Source: Brienomyrus brachyistius
Taxonomy: Eukaryota > Chordata > Actinopteri > Osteoglossiformes > Mormyridae
NCBI RefSeq assembly: GCF_023856365.1
Contig: NW_026042458.1
Span: 186,001-250,000, forward strand
Length of the DNA stretch: 64,000 bases
Direction of reading: 5' to 3'
The notes under the pieces are model-generated. The model did no database searches. It saw only the letters and a list, made by a program, of their open reading frames with translations, and had not been told where the DNA came from. Both the position numbers and the translations under genes were made by a program. This document shows, piece after piece, positions 1 to 22,669 of this stretch (its first letter is position 1; each line of letters begins with the position of its first letter).

Positions 1-229
1 TTTTTCACTTAGAAATGGATTTCCGACTCTAGTGTTTAGGCTGAGGTCTGATTTAACAGATAGGAGGGAAATTATGACCACACACCATGTTACTTTTTAA
101 TTTAGGTAACATCATCATCCTCTTAATACGAGATTTATTCATCCATTCTCATCTGTCCCCTTGTGTGCATTTATGAAATTGATTTCATAGCTCGATGCGA
201 CAGTATTCCCGGGCTGGGGTGGGGTTTAC

Positions 230-3200
230 CTGAGCTGCTCCTTCGCCTGCATCACCACGAAGTCCCAGGTGTGGTTGATCCGTTTGTGCAACATGTTGTA
301 GCTGTCCTGCGGAGACGATGTTTAAATGCGACATTGCCAGGTCGCACGGCTGGCTGCGTTGCTGCATGGGTTCACGTTATGACTCACAGGCCGAACCCCT
401 CCCAGGATATCAGCTGGCAGTGTCGGATTCACAAACCCTCTTACTGATGAGAACCTAAAATGCGTTGACCCTGACGCAACATGGCGGCAAGTTGGTGGAT
501 GTCTATGTGCGATCCTACTATGTGCATAATTGGTGGGAGGTTTTCTTACACAAAAATGTTCTGAGGGCAGAAGGAAAATGATTGGTTCGGATAGATAACC
601 AATCAGATTGCAGAGGAGGCAGGACCAAGACATCTGATTGGTTGCTCCTGCCTCCTCTAGTTGCTCGGATCCACCTCATGTACAATCTAATTGGTTATCT
701 CTCTGAACCAATCATTTTTCCTTCTACCCTCATAATATTTTGTGTAAGTAAAACTCCCATGAGCATTCAGCTATCACATGATCTCATCAAGCAATGCTTC
801 AGACCAGCGAATAAGAATAGCATTGAAATGTACATAAATAAAAATTTTCTCTTACCTTTTCATAGTCTATCAGCTGCCCTTGCTTTCTGATATTCTTCTT
901 AGTCAAATAAATCGCTTTAGAAGAGCAAAAGAAAGACATGGCAAGAAACTGTGTTTTTCTATTATTCTAGTAAAGGGAAGTAATGATGTAATAGGCGAGC
1001 ACATGATTAATAATTGGTAATCACCGTAATCTAGCTCGGAGGCTGGCCACTGCTGAGAGCTCCAGAAGTACGGAGTCTAGCAAAAAGGAGATGCTGTCAT
1101 TTGAAACTATTCAGAAGCAGCGTGACAAAGGTGCTTTGTGATTTAACATGTCAGGGACAAGGCGGGTGGAAGGCATTTTGCTACTTTAACTGGCATTGGT
1201 TCTCATACATCAGTGTTTCCCAATCCGGTCCTCGGCGACACACAGATGATCCACGTTTTTGCTCCCTCCCAGCTCCCTACCAGACAGTCTACGTTTTTGC
1301 ACCCTCTCAGCTCTGGAGCCCGGACCAGATTGAGAAATACTGTCCTACACGGTAATTCCGCAGTCTCTCCAACGAATAGTTTCGATATGCGTGCCCCCCC
1401 ACATGGCCACCACCCTCTCGCGCTGCCCTCCATCTGAAGAAACCGTGGTTTTAGGTTACCTGGAAGCGATACGGCGTCTCGTCGGGCCCCAGGACGAGCG
1501 TCCTGGGGTCCTTTAGGGGGTAAATGTAGCCGTGCTTCACGATCAGATTCCCCACATGAAGTGCCTCTGAAAACACACAAAGTGGTCACTCATTTCCACG
1601 TAAACTACTCAAAGCTCAAACAAATCCACTACTCGTAGCCCAGATTTAGGCATAGTAATTCTCTAAATTTTTGTCAGTGGAATACAGTAGAACACACGAT
1701 AACTAGAAACTGAGTAGGCATATTATATTTTATTTTACGGTATAGCAAGTAACTGGAAAAAACGTTGACATGGTGCACAGAATAAGCCGCGGGGATGGTG
1801 CATTCCTCATCGGAACTATAATTAATTACGAGTAATTGGGACTTTCCACTTTCCGGCTGCCTCCGCGGCCATTGGCAGTCAGGCGCTCCCGGGGGTTTCA
1901 GACCGGCGCAGCAACAGCGCTGCTAGGGGGAAGCCTAGTGTTTACAGGGAGGGGTAACTGCTTACCGGGGCAACAGGTTTTTTGCCCATTCAAGTCTGTT
2001 AATGCATCTGCCATCTACTGCCTAAAAGTCCCCTCCTTTCCATTCCGACTTCTTTTCCAATCTGGGCTGTAAATCAGGGAAATCTGCTCCCTTGCTATTT
2101 AAAACCTCATCTGCATCGCCCGGGAATTCAGGACAACAGCGTCTTGCAGAAGTGCATAATGAGGGAGACGGATAGCGATATTTCTCCAGGCATGACTGAC
2201 TGCCTCTGGCTATCAGCGAAGTTTGCATCGGGACTATCAAACCGTACAGCTCAGCATGCGTAGCGGCGCGACTCGGGACTGGCCTACAGATTATTTGTAC
2301 TAATAGCCTCTCAGCAGAAAGATAAATAATTCAGCAGATAAATTGACGCCAGGGGAAGAAAATCCCAAAAGCTTCAGGCGAATGGGGTGTCTATGTTATG
2401 GACAAGCTCAATTCTGACATTTATTAATTCACAGGCTCAGCAATATCAATGGAACAGAACATGCTTCTGTCAGACACGTGAATTGCATATGCTTACACAT
2501 AAATGCAGCTAGGCTAATCTGTTGTATGGATGACAAATTCTATTACTTCATTTGTATTTATTATTCAAAAGACTCGTTTATTTCTGTTATTTTATTACAA
2601 AAAAAAAAAAACCTGATGACGTCTTTCGCCAGCAGGGGCGCCATCGTCGTCACGAAGGGAAAAAAACAATCGATTAACCTCACATAAGAGCACCAGGTAA
2701 CGCTTCCCTACATACTTCTCGGCCCTACCTTCTTCCATGATGGAGTACTTCTGAATTAGCCACTCCACGATATCATTTCCTGGGAAGGCATAGCGAGGAA
2801 GGCATCTAGTTAGAGTCGAGAAATGCATTAAGCCGTCATAAATCAAAAACGCTGAACTCGATAAATAAATTACATAAATAAATATGAGCGCAAGGAGATC
2901 GATGACAGTCTTAATGCACAGGATTCCCGAAGACCGCCGATGTATGGGCTTTCCTGTGAAGGGCTTAAATGACCATTAGGACCCGGCCCCCGGGACACTG
3001 CACGGCCGGGTGTAAGACAACCCGGGCGGCATGAAAAATTATTTTTAAAAAGTAAAATATGTATCGTGCACCTGTCATCGCATGTGGAATCACTGTGATT
3101 AACAGTCTTTGATTCTTCATCTTTATCCCCATGTCGGGATCTTGCATCGCCACAATGACTTGTTCAATCTGGGATAAGAAGAATAGTCAAAATCGTGAAA

Positions 3201-4076
3201 TCAAGGTGACGACAGACATAGTGAAAACGTTCAACCTAGTAATATAATAATTGCTTAATGTGTGATTTGATATGTAATCGTTATATTCATCATTAAATCA
3301 CCGGAGAGACACACTCATATATTTAGGCATATATATAAGTAAACTACAAGGTTTTTCCTCTGACTATCTTAACTGCACGTCAAAGACGTTATCGGATATT
3401 CCCGACTACAGACTTTCGGTTTGATCATTTATTCGCGTTATTAATTCGGCTCCTGATTACATTAAACTAAACATGCTCAGATTGTTACAACCTTTGCTTG
3501 TCGGTTATTTTTGGGATCTTTCTGGATGGGCTCAAGGCGGGGTCTGTAAGCACAAGCAAACTGCCAGCACTTTTGTTTTACATGAAAATAGTTTGATGTC
3601 GGCCTATTGCGTTATTGTCTGGCTATAATTTGGAGGCAATATTAAACAATAGGCCCATATATTGTAAATATACATGTTGTGTTGTTTTGTTGTTATCACA
3701 AACGTATAGCCTGATCATAAATTTCATGGATACCTGGATGTTGTATGTTCCATTATATTTATGAATGAATGATTTATGTGAAGTCTGGCTTAGATTCGAG
3801 AATTAATCATATAGATTAAAAAAAGTTTTCATTTAAAACTTATCTCATATAATAAAATCCTCGTCCGAACGAACATATGTCAGAATGAAAAAACATTTAA
3901 ATTATTTTTGTGATGCATCAGTATCAATAGCTACAACGTCATAACAGATATAGATATAATGCGGTTCATACTTTTGAAGTTGATGCGTATCTCCCGAAAA
4001 AAATCAACTCCAGAAGAGTCCGCGTCTGTAAATGCCTGAACTTCGGAATCGATCCTACCTTTGTTAGGCGCGGCAT
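230..4076 (-). CDS. rgs11: R7-family regulator of G-protein signalling, RGS11-like, 5' part (7 exons)
   Basis: R7 RGS proteins speed GTP hydrolysis by Gi/o alpha subunits, work as obligate dimers with G-beta-5, and use their N-terminal DEP domain to reach membrane anchors (R7BP/R9AP); that is family knowledge. Coding exons seen, in transcript order: 4059-4076 (start ATG at 4074-4076, reads MPRLTK), 3072-3168, 2729-2779, 1460-1566, 1025-1076, 856-914, 230-306. All have AG/GT borders and phases agree throughout, giving 153 codons. Residues about 7-95 are the DEP domain ([34 protein letters not shown]); residues 92-153 are the DEP helical extension ([39 protein letters not shown]). PDETPYRFQ and the [12 protein letters not shown] segment favour RGS11 over RGS9, RGS6 or RGS7. 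The GGL and RGS domains must lie beyond the left edge. The gene is divergent from U2AF2. The family call is firm; the paralogue call is likely. Confidence 0.86.
539..757. mobile_element. Palindromic MITE with CCAAT-containing inverted repeats
   Basis: The ends are mirror images: TTTTCTTACACAAAA at the left, TTTTGTGTAAGTAAAA at the right. Inside, GAAGGAAAATGATTGGTTC on the left answers GAACCAATCATTTTTCCTTC on the right, followed by paired ATTGG/CCAAT blocks. It is a non-autonomous foldback element in an rgs11 intron. Its inner motif (CAATCTGATTGGTTCAGA-like) is nearly the same as the unit of the 29-bp satellite at 14.1-19.4 kb. No transposase. Confidence 0.75.
1211..1343. mobile_element. Short MITE, TIR family GTGTTTCCCAA...
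   Basis: Opens with CAGTGTTTCCCAATCCGGTC and closes with an imperfect reverse complement (GACCAGATTGAGAAATACTG). The same family recurs at 11073-11242. Non-coding, in an rgs11 intron. Confidence 0.6.
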
Positions 4077-4644
4077 CTGTGTCTTGCAGCTGTTCCCTTG
4101 GATAAAGATGTTAATTGTCATGCTTACAGCATCTCGATCTCCGGCGTTTGTGAAGTTGGGATTGATGCTGTCCTGTGTTTTTTTTTTCCTTCCACACTTA
4201 AGCTCTGCTTGTTACTGCCCCATAGCGGAGCGCAAGTGAAACGGACTACCGGAGATTTGCACTGTTTTTCTGTTAGTGTGTATAATCAAAATATGACTCA
4301 GTTTGGCCAGTTAGAAAAATATGATAATAGAAAAGTATTCTTTTCCTCTCACTTTTTTTTCTTGATTTAATTACCGACTTCACGTACTTACACTGTGTCC
4401 CGTTGCACGATGTAATATTGCGAAACTATGATTTTGTGGCAGTGTTTTGTAAAGGAATTTTCCGTTTAATCATCGTCTTAGTATAAAGCTATATGGTTGT
4501 TCTGGTATCAGTGGACGTACATTATGTATTTTTTCTTCTCTTGAGCACCATGGTCATGACATGAAGCTCAGTCATTGATTACTCGCAAATGTTAGTAGTC
4601 ATCCGCTGTTTATCTTGAAGATGTAAAAGTAGTGCGCGTACATC

Positions 4645-4716
4645 TCCTCGTTAGTATAGTGGTGAGTATCCCCGCCTGTCACGCGGGAGACCGGGGTTCG
4701 ATTCCCCGACGGGGAG
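4645..4716 (+). tRNA. tRNA-Asp (anticodon GTC)
   Basis: A complete 72-nt cloverleaf. The acceptor stem TCCTCGT pairs with the ACGGGGA 3' side, the A-box region reads TTAGTATAGTGG, the anticodon loop CTGTCAC has GTC at 4678-4680, and the T arm/B box is GGGGTTCGATTCCCC. It matches the canonical eukaryotic tRNA-Asp. No intron and no encoded CCA. A T5 run follows at 4727-4731. It looks intact and functional, and lies alone in the divergent rgs11/u2af2 intergenic region. Confidence 0.97.
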
Positions 4717-4726
4717 AGTCTGCATC

Positions 4727-4731
4727 TTTTT
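4727..4731 (+). terminator. RNA polymerase III T-run terminator of tRNA-Asp
   Basis: Five consecutive T residues start 11 nt after the mature tRNA end, the normal sequence and distance for Pol III termination. Confidence 0.7.
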
Positions 4732-5275
4732 GCCTCGGTCTCAAAAGGCACCAAGCTAGAACCGGCCCCGTGTTAGTGGAAACGGGGCTTGTGACTTGTA
4801 CTCATGCATAATATTCTGCGGGTCGCTCAGCAGCGCAGCATATGAAACTAGACTCGGATTGTAAGTGTGTGGTTTTGATAATTGATGTATGGATGGATGG
4901 ATCCTTAATAAGAGATATAAACAATAAGGTCCAGTCGCCAACTAATCATGTAAAATACGTCATAAACTCATGGTTGTTAAACCCAGAATAAAAATGAAGA
5001 CGTATAACTAGGAAAGTCAACTTGCACATTTCAATTTTGGTTCGATATAATCACGTTGTCCTTAACCCTCCAGTGCAGGAGGGGACGGTAATGCGCATCG
5101 AATGTTTCCGAACCTGTGTGTGATACAACCGAGGAAGAGCCGATGACTTCGGGGGAGGAGGGGCAGGCGACTCGGAAGAAAAAGCAGCAGAACCCAATGC
5201 AGCCTGTAGCCCATTCAAAGGCCTACTGTTGGACCTCTGCTTATTTTGCAATACGTCTTTAGTACGGACTGAAAA

Positions 5276-16276
<11,001 letters not shown>

Positions 16277-19200
16277 CCGTCGCCTATCTGAGCCAATCAG
16301 ATCGTCCGTCGCCTATCTGAGCCAATCAGATTGTCCGTCGCCTATCTGAGCCAATCAGATTGTCCGTCGCCTATCTGAGCCAATCAGATTGTCCGTCGCC
16401 TATCTGAGCCAATCAGATTGTCCGTCGCCTATCTGAGCCAATCAGATTGTCCGTCGCCTATCTGAGCCAATCAGATTGTCCGTCGCCTATCTGAGCCAAT
16501 CAGATTGTCCGTCGCCTATCTGAACCAATCAGATTGTCCGTCGCCTATCTGAACCAATCAGATTGTCCGTCGCCTATCTGAACCAATCAGATTGTCCGTC
16601 GCCTATCTGAGCCAATCAGATTGTCCGTCGCCTATCTGAGCCAATCAGATTGTCCGTCGCCTATCTGAGCCAATCAGATTGTCCGTCGCCTATCTGAGCC
16701 AATCAGATTGTCCGTCGCCTATCTGAGCCAATCAGATTGTCCGTCGCCTATCTGAGCCAATCAGATTGTCCGTCGCCTATCTGAGCCAATCAGATTGTCC
16801 GTCGCCTATCTGAGCCAATCAGATTGTCCGTCGCCTATCTGAGCCAATCAGATTGTCCGTCGCCTATCTGAGCCAATCAGATTGTCCGTCGCCTATCTGA
16901 GCCAATCAGATTGTCCGTCGCCTATCTGAGCCAATCAGATTGTCCGTCGCCTATCTGAGCCAATCAGATTGTCCGTCGCCTATCTGAGCCAATCAGATTG
17001 TCCGTCGCCTATCTGAGCCAATCAGATTGTCCGTCGCCTATCTGAGCCAATCAGATTGTCCGTCGCCTATCTGAGCCAATCAGATTGTCCGTCGCCTATC
17101 TGAGCCAATCAGATTGTCCGTCGCCTATCTGAACCAATCAGATTGTCCGTCGCCTATCTGAACCAATCAGATTGTCCGTCGCCTATCTGAGCCAATCAGA
17201 TCGTCCGTCGCCTATCTGAGCCAATCAGATCGTCCGTCGCCTATCTGAGCCAATCAGATCGTCCGTCGCCTATCTGAGCCAATCAGATCGTCCGTCGCCT
17301 ATCTGAGCCAATCAGATCGTCCGTCGCCTATCTGAGCCAATCAGATCGTCCGTCGCCTATCTGAACCAATCAGATTGTCCGTCGCCTATCTGAACCAATC
17401 AGATTGTCCGTCGCCTATCTGAACCAATCAGATCGTCCGTCGCCTATCTGAACCAATCAGATCGTCCGTCGCCTATCTGAACCAATCAGATCGTCCGTCG
17501 CCTATCTGAGCCAATCAGATCGTCCGTCGCCTATCTGAGCCAATCAGATCGTCCGTCGCCTATCTGAGCCAATCAGATCGTCCGTCGCCTATCTGAGCCA
17601 ATCAGATCGTCCGTCGCCTATCTGAACCAATCAGATCGTCCGTCGCCTATCTGAGCCAATCAGATCGTCCGTCGCCTATCTGAGCCAATCAGATCGTCCG
17701 TCGCCTATCTGAGCCAATCAGATCGTCCGTCGCCTATCTGAGCCAATCAGATCGTCCGTCGCCTATCTGAGCCAATCAGATCGTCCGTCGCCTATCTGAA
17801 CCAATCAGATCGTCCGTCGCCTATCTGAACCAATCAGATTGTCCGTCGCCTATCTGAACCAATCAGATTGTCCGTCGCCTATCTGAGCCAATCAGATTGT
17901 CCGTCGCCTATCTGAGCCAATCAGATTGTCCGTCGCCTATCTGAGCCAATCAGATTGTCCGTCGCCTATCTGAGCCAATCAGATTGTCCGTCGCCTATCT
18001 GAGCCAATCAGATTGTCCGTCGCCTATCTGAGCCAATCAGATTGTCCGTCGCCTATCTGAGCCAATCAGATTGTCCGTCGCCTATCTGAGCCAATCAGAT
18101 TGTCCGTCGCCTATCTGAGCCAATCAGATTGTCCGTCGCCTATCTGAGCCAATCAGATTGTCCGTCGCCTATCTGAGCCAATCAGATTGTCCGTCGCCTA
18201 TCTGAGCCAATCAGATTGTCCGTCGCCTATCTGAGCCAATCAGATTGTCCGTCGCCTATCTGAGCCAATCAGATTGTCCGTCGCCTATCTGAGCCAATCA
18301 GATTGTCCGTCGCCTATCTGAGCCAATCAGATTGTCCGTCGCCTATCTGAGCCAATCAGATTGTCCGTCGCCTATCTGAGCCAATCAGATTGTCCGTCGC
18401 CTATCTGAGCCAATCAGATTGTCCGTCGCCTATCTGAGCCAATCAGATTGTCCGTCGCCTATCTGAGCCAATCAGATTGTCCGTCGCCTATCTGAGCCAA
18501 TCAGATTGTCCGTCGCCTATCTGAGCCAATCAGATTGTCCGTCGCCTATCTGAGCCAATCAGATTGTCCGTCGCCTATCTGAGCCAATCAGATTGTCCGT
18601 CGCCTATCTGAGCCAATCAGATTGTCCGTCGCCTATCTGAGCCAATCAGATTGTCCGTCGCCTATCTGAGCCAATCAGATTGTCCGTCGCCTATCTGAGC
18701 CAATCAGATTGTCCGTCGCCTATCTGAGCCAATCAGATTGTCCGTCGCCTATCTGAGCCAATCAGATTGTCCGTCGCCTATCTGAGCCAATCAGATTGTC
18801 CGTCGCCTATCTGAGCCAATCAGATTGTCCGTCGCCTATCTGAGCCAATCAGATTGTCCGTCGCCTATCTGAGCCAATCAGATTGTCCGTCGCCTATCTG
18901 AGCCAATCAGATTGTCCGTCGCCTATCTGAGCCAATCAGATTGTCCGTCGCCTATCTGAACCAATCAGATTGTCCGTCGCCTATCTGAGCCAATCAGATT
19001 GTCCGTCGCCTATCTGAGCCAATCAGATTGTCCGTCGCCTATCTGAGCCAATCAGATTGTCCGTCGCCTATCTGAGCCAATCAGATTGTCCGTCGCCTAT
19101 CTGAGCCAATCAGATTGTCCGTCGCCTATGAGCCAATCAGATTGTCCGTCGCCTATCTGAGCCAATCAGATTGTCCGTCGCCTATCTGAGCCAATCAGAT

Positions 19201-19428
19201 TGTCCGTCGCCTATCTGAGCCAATCAGATTGTCCGTCGCCTATCTGAGCCAATCAGATTGTCCGTCGCCTATCTGAGCCAATCAGATTGTCCGTCGCCTA
19301 TCTGAGCCAATCAGATTGTCCGTCGCCTATCTGAGCCAATCAGATTGTCCGTCGCCTATCTGAGCCAATCAGATTGTCCGTCGCCTATCTGAGCCAATCA
19401 GATTGTCCGTCGCCTATCTGAACCAATT
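16277..19428 (-). repeat. 29-bp CCAAT-box satellite, right block (inverted)
   Basis: The same 29-bp unit in reverse complement, about 108 copies, following the left block with no spacer (junction GATTGG|CCGTCG at 16276/16277). A variant with GATCGTCC instead of GATTGTCC clusters at about 17200-17830. One copy near 19127 has lost bases (CGCCTATGAGCC). The outermost copy carries the GGTTCAG variant, as at the far left end, so the array looks mirror-symmetric. It ends abruptly at AACCAATT followed by TTTTGTGTTTGTG. Confidence 0.98.
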
Positions 19429-19429
19429 T

Positions 19430-20690
19430 TTTGTGTTTGTGAAAACGGGTCTTTAATCGGGGAAACGGAGCGGGTAGAGCAGGACGGAACGCAGGCATTG
19501 ACAAACTACAATGACGGACAGGGCAAACAGGTAAGACCAGGACTTAAAATAGGTCATGACTAATCAAAGTAATCGGGCAAAGCAGGAGACGATCAGGGAA
19601 GCACACGTGGGTAATCAGGGGGCGTGGCACACACGAGGAGCGGACAAGCCGGGCATATATGTATATCTATATAAAACCTCATTAATGAGGGACAGGGAAC
19701 AGAACGGACAGACAGAACTGGCACAGGGGAAGGAGCCAGGACAAGACTTGACATAAGACAGGAAAGGCAGAGAAACAGATCAGAAAGGGGGACACGGAGG
19801 GAACAGGCAGGACAAAAGGACCGGGAGTGAACGAAGGGAACATCGGGGAAAGAGGAGCAGAAGCCAGAGGGACGAGGGACAAAGAGAGGAGGGACAGAGA
19901 CAGGAGGAACAAAGCGAGGGGGAGCAGAGGCAGGAGGGACAAAGACGGGAGGCCAGGGAGAGAAGGAGGGGGAACCAAGAGGAGCCCGAGGGAGACCCAG
20001 CGGGCGACGGGAGGCAGCCGGAAGGGCTGCAGGCGGCCGGGAGGCCGGAGCCGGAGGGGCCGAGGAGATGGGGTGAGGGACAGACGCAGGGACGAAGGAG
20101 GGAGTCGGAGGGGAGACCAGGGAAGGGGACGAAGGAGCTGGAAGGGACCCTGGCGAGGGCAAGGAGAGAGGGGGAGCCGCAGCAGACGGCGACGTCCTCC
20201 GACACGCCAGAGCGGGAGGACCAGCAGGCGAATGAGGAGCCGCCGTCGGGGGGCCCGCAGGCAACCGATAAGACGCCGGAGGAGGGACCGAGGCAGGGCG
20301 ACGAGGCCGCGGAGGGGGACCCGCAGACGACAGCCGACCCGGAGGGCCAGGACCCGCAGGCGCCGACCAAGCCCTAGCGCCGGCGAGGGAGGGCGAGCCA
20401 GGGGGCTGGGCGGGTGGGACCCCAGCCGTGCGTCTGTGTCCTCTCCCCTTATGGGACACAGACATAAGGACCCGTGGCCGGGGTCGGGCTCGTCGGGGTG
20501 AGGGTACCAGAGTCACAGGGGGAGAAGGGACTGGAGTGGGGCCAGGGACTGGAGCTGCAGGCTGCAGAGGGGGCGCCTGCCCGGGAGCTGCAGGCAGGGA
20601 AAGCGCCTCGGACGTGGGCGCGGTAGCTGCAGGCAGCGGAGACGGCTGCTCGGGCTCTGGGGCCGCAGGGGGCACTTATTTTATTATATA
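19430..20690 (-). mobile_element. Retroelement 3' end with long Pro/Ala/Ser-rich frame
   Basis: On the minus strand an open frame of 360 codons (20675-19593) rich in Pro, Ala and Ser runs into CATPPDYPRVLP, a stop, then an untranslated tail with an ATTAAA polyadenylation-like signal. A second copy of the same end (same CATPPDYPRVLP, same CACGTGTGCTTCCCTGATCG tail) lies at 39791-40345, so this is a dispersed repeat and not a host gene. Class not certain; the layout fits the 3' end of an LTR or other retroelement. The plus strand is strongly purine-rich (19680-20330). Confidence 0.6.
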
Positions 20691-20740
20691 AAATAAGTGT
20701 CACACAACCGGGGTGACATGCCTTGCCTGCTTGTGGGATG

Positions 20741-21175
20741 AGGAAGACTCAGGGACTGGAAATGGGATTAAAACTGAAGATGTGCTCATTCCTTTGTGTA
20801 TTTACAAATTTTCCTTCCGTCAGACATGAGGAGTTTGCTGCTATATTTGGCACTAATAGAGATTCTGATGCTGCTATTTTTATTGTCTATTAGTTTGTTA
20901 TTATTTACAAGTTCTGTTGTGTTTTTGCATTTTTCTCTTCTGGTTAATTAACTGCTGTCTGATTGCTGTGAAGTATGAGTGTGGTGAGTAAGACTCAGGG
21001 ACTGGAAGTGGGATTACAACTGAAGATAACATGCTTATTCCTTTTTGTATTGTTTACAAATTTCCTTCCGTCAAACATGAGGAGTTTGCTGCTATATTGT
21101 GCACTAACAGAGATTCTGATGCTGCTATTTTTATTGTTTATAAATGTGTTATTGTTTCCAAGTTGAGTATTCAAT
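20741..21175. repeat. Tandem duplication, about 245-251 bp, two copies
   Basis: AGACTCAGGGACTGGAA at 20746 and 20991, and ATGAGGAGTTTGCTGCTATA at 20826 and 21077, mark two diverged direct copies. No coding content recognised. Confidence 0.8.
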
Positions 21176-21239
21176 AAATGCTAAATTGAGAAATTTTGTG
21201 TATCGTTTGTTATTATTAGTGTGATATTTTACCATGCAA

Positions 21240-21362
21240 ATAGAGGGGAAAACGTCCAATTATCGGCCAAAAAAAATCAGCAGCATATATCGGCCATCGC
21301 CTGACCCTGACTCCTAAATATCGGCATCGGCTATTGAAAAACCCATATCGGTCGACCTCTAG
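21240..21362. mobile_element. DNA-transposon end (TATCGGC-rich)
   Basis: Repeated TATCGGC/ATCGGCC motifs close with AACCCATATCGGTCGACCTC, a terminus common in fish non-autonomous DNA elements as I recall it. Only one end is visible. Confidence 0.4.
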
Positions 21363-21400
21363 TAACAGTACATTCTGTCCAATTCATCCATCGAGTTAAG

Positions 21401-21700
21401 TCACACACCCACTTGAGGGGGCACTCCGGCAGACGTGAGGATGGGGATGTTCTTTCCGCTATAACATCCACTGCAGAAGTACATCTCGCTCCTGTTCACA
21501 GGGCTTACTTCAATGATGAAGCAGGGCTGGTTGTCTGGACAAGTGAAGTTGTCCTGCTGCTGGGTCTCGGTGCCGTTTTTCCACCTAAGCTTGAAGGTGG
21601 AAATGTGTTCCAACTTGGTCCCTGGGACTGCAGCATAGCCAAACATCGCGAGCAGCGTCGGCCACACCCACCACCAGAACCATCACACCGTCCTATACAC
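21401..21700 (-). CDS. Unrecognised Cys-rich, N-glycosylated exon-like frame
   Basis: Read on the minus strand, an 88-codon open frame ends at 21401. It shows FKLRWKNGTETQQQDNFTC, a C-x5-C pair, then IIEVSPVNRSEMYFCSGC and a tail ending PPQVGV. Three N-glycosylation sequons (NGT, NFT, NRS) and the spacing of FTC to MYFC resemble the C-terminal half of an immunoglobulin V-like domain, but the Trp and J-like motifs are not convincing. There is no good ATG in frame; it may be an internal or final exon, or chance. Function unknown. Confidence 0.3.
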
Positions 21701-21719
21701 ATAAAGAAGAACTAAAACA

Positions 21720-22320
21720 TAGAGTGTTGTGACAATCTATGCGTTAATGTTTGGCAGCATAGGTGATTCGTTAAAATTATACCGAAGAATGGAAAATGTG
21801 ATATTTAGAATATTTTTTGCCATTTAGTAGCTAATTTAAGCACTTACCCAATGCCTCAATTTGTTTTAGGTCAGTAATGTCTGAGCCAAAAGAATGAATG
21901 TATGAATTTAATACAATTCACCCACTCCCACCCACACACAAATCTGAAATTCAATTTATTAAGACACTTCTTAAACATTAGTGCATTAACAAAAAAGGAA
22001 AATCTTAAGAGATTCAGTAGGATTTTCTATGTTAGACTTAAGTTAATAGTTCAATAGTTTTTATATATTTCAGTATACCAATTTGACTTTAATGTTGAAA
22101 CAGATGCTAAAACATGGAATAATTTCATAACTAGAGAAACATGTTATTCACAAACACTAGCAAAGGTAGCTTATAGTTAAACTTACTTAAGTCAGCAAGT
22201 CAGGCTACAGTGTGTAAGAATTGTCGTAAACGATAATTTGTCTCAGTCTTACATGACAGAATAAGTAAACAGAAAATATAAAATGGCTGAAACAGCATCA
22301 TTAACGCCAGCTACAGTAGA
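21720..22320. other. No gene recognised
   Basis: AT-rich, with many short A/T runs. No exon, RNA gene or clear repeat family was seen on either strand. Confidence 0.6.
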
Positions 22321-22650
22321 GGCGCAGAAAAGGTGTCATGACTGAAGTATTCCCAAACTTTGGAAGACCGCATGCGAGCCTTTTTTGCCGCGTGTTTCTC
22401 CAGAGGCTCCGGAGCTCCGCTGGTTGACGCAGCCAAGTTGGCTCATGTGCAGGGGGACAAGCGGCAAATTTCTTTTTTGCAGGGTGGTAGGTGATGTCTC
22501 ATTAATATTTCTGAGAGAAGTGCTACATGATTGGCCAGTGCATGCCTTACAAAATGGTGCGGCACTGCATCCAAGCCTGCGGCACTCAGAGTCACAAATA
22601 CAGTGGAAACCATTTGTAGTAATTACGTCTGTCTGGCTGATTTCCAACTA
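22320..22650 (-). pseudogene. BED-zinc-finger hAT transposase N-terminal remnant
   Basis: On the minus strand, KKARMRSSKVWEYFSHDTFS resembles the start of a BED finger (S-x-V-W-x-x-F), the N-terminal DNA-binding domain of hAT transposases. It stops soon after. Upstream there is a degenerate Cys-rich stretch with no function I can name. A decayed transposon piece. Confidence 0.45.
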
Positions 22651-22669
22651 ATTGATATTTGTATATTTA

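Larger units (their letters stand above)
4077..5275. promoter_or_regulatory. Divergent intergenic region of rgs11 (minus) and u2af2 (plus)
   Basis: The two start codons face away from each other across 1.2 kb, so both promoters and 5' UTRs must lie here unless non-coding first exons exist elsewhere. Apart from the tRNA-Asp gene no other gene is visible. No obvious TATA box sits near either ATG, as expected for a housekeeping gene such as U2AF2. The exact start sites cannot be placed by eye. Confidence 0.45.

Noticed and set aside
19827..20501. 224-codon plus-strand Arg/Gly/Glu-rich protein
   Set aside because: A shadow of the purine-rich strand of the retroelement end; stop-free by composition, and no matching frame in the second copy.
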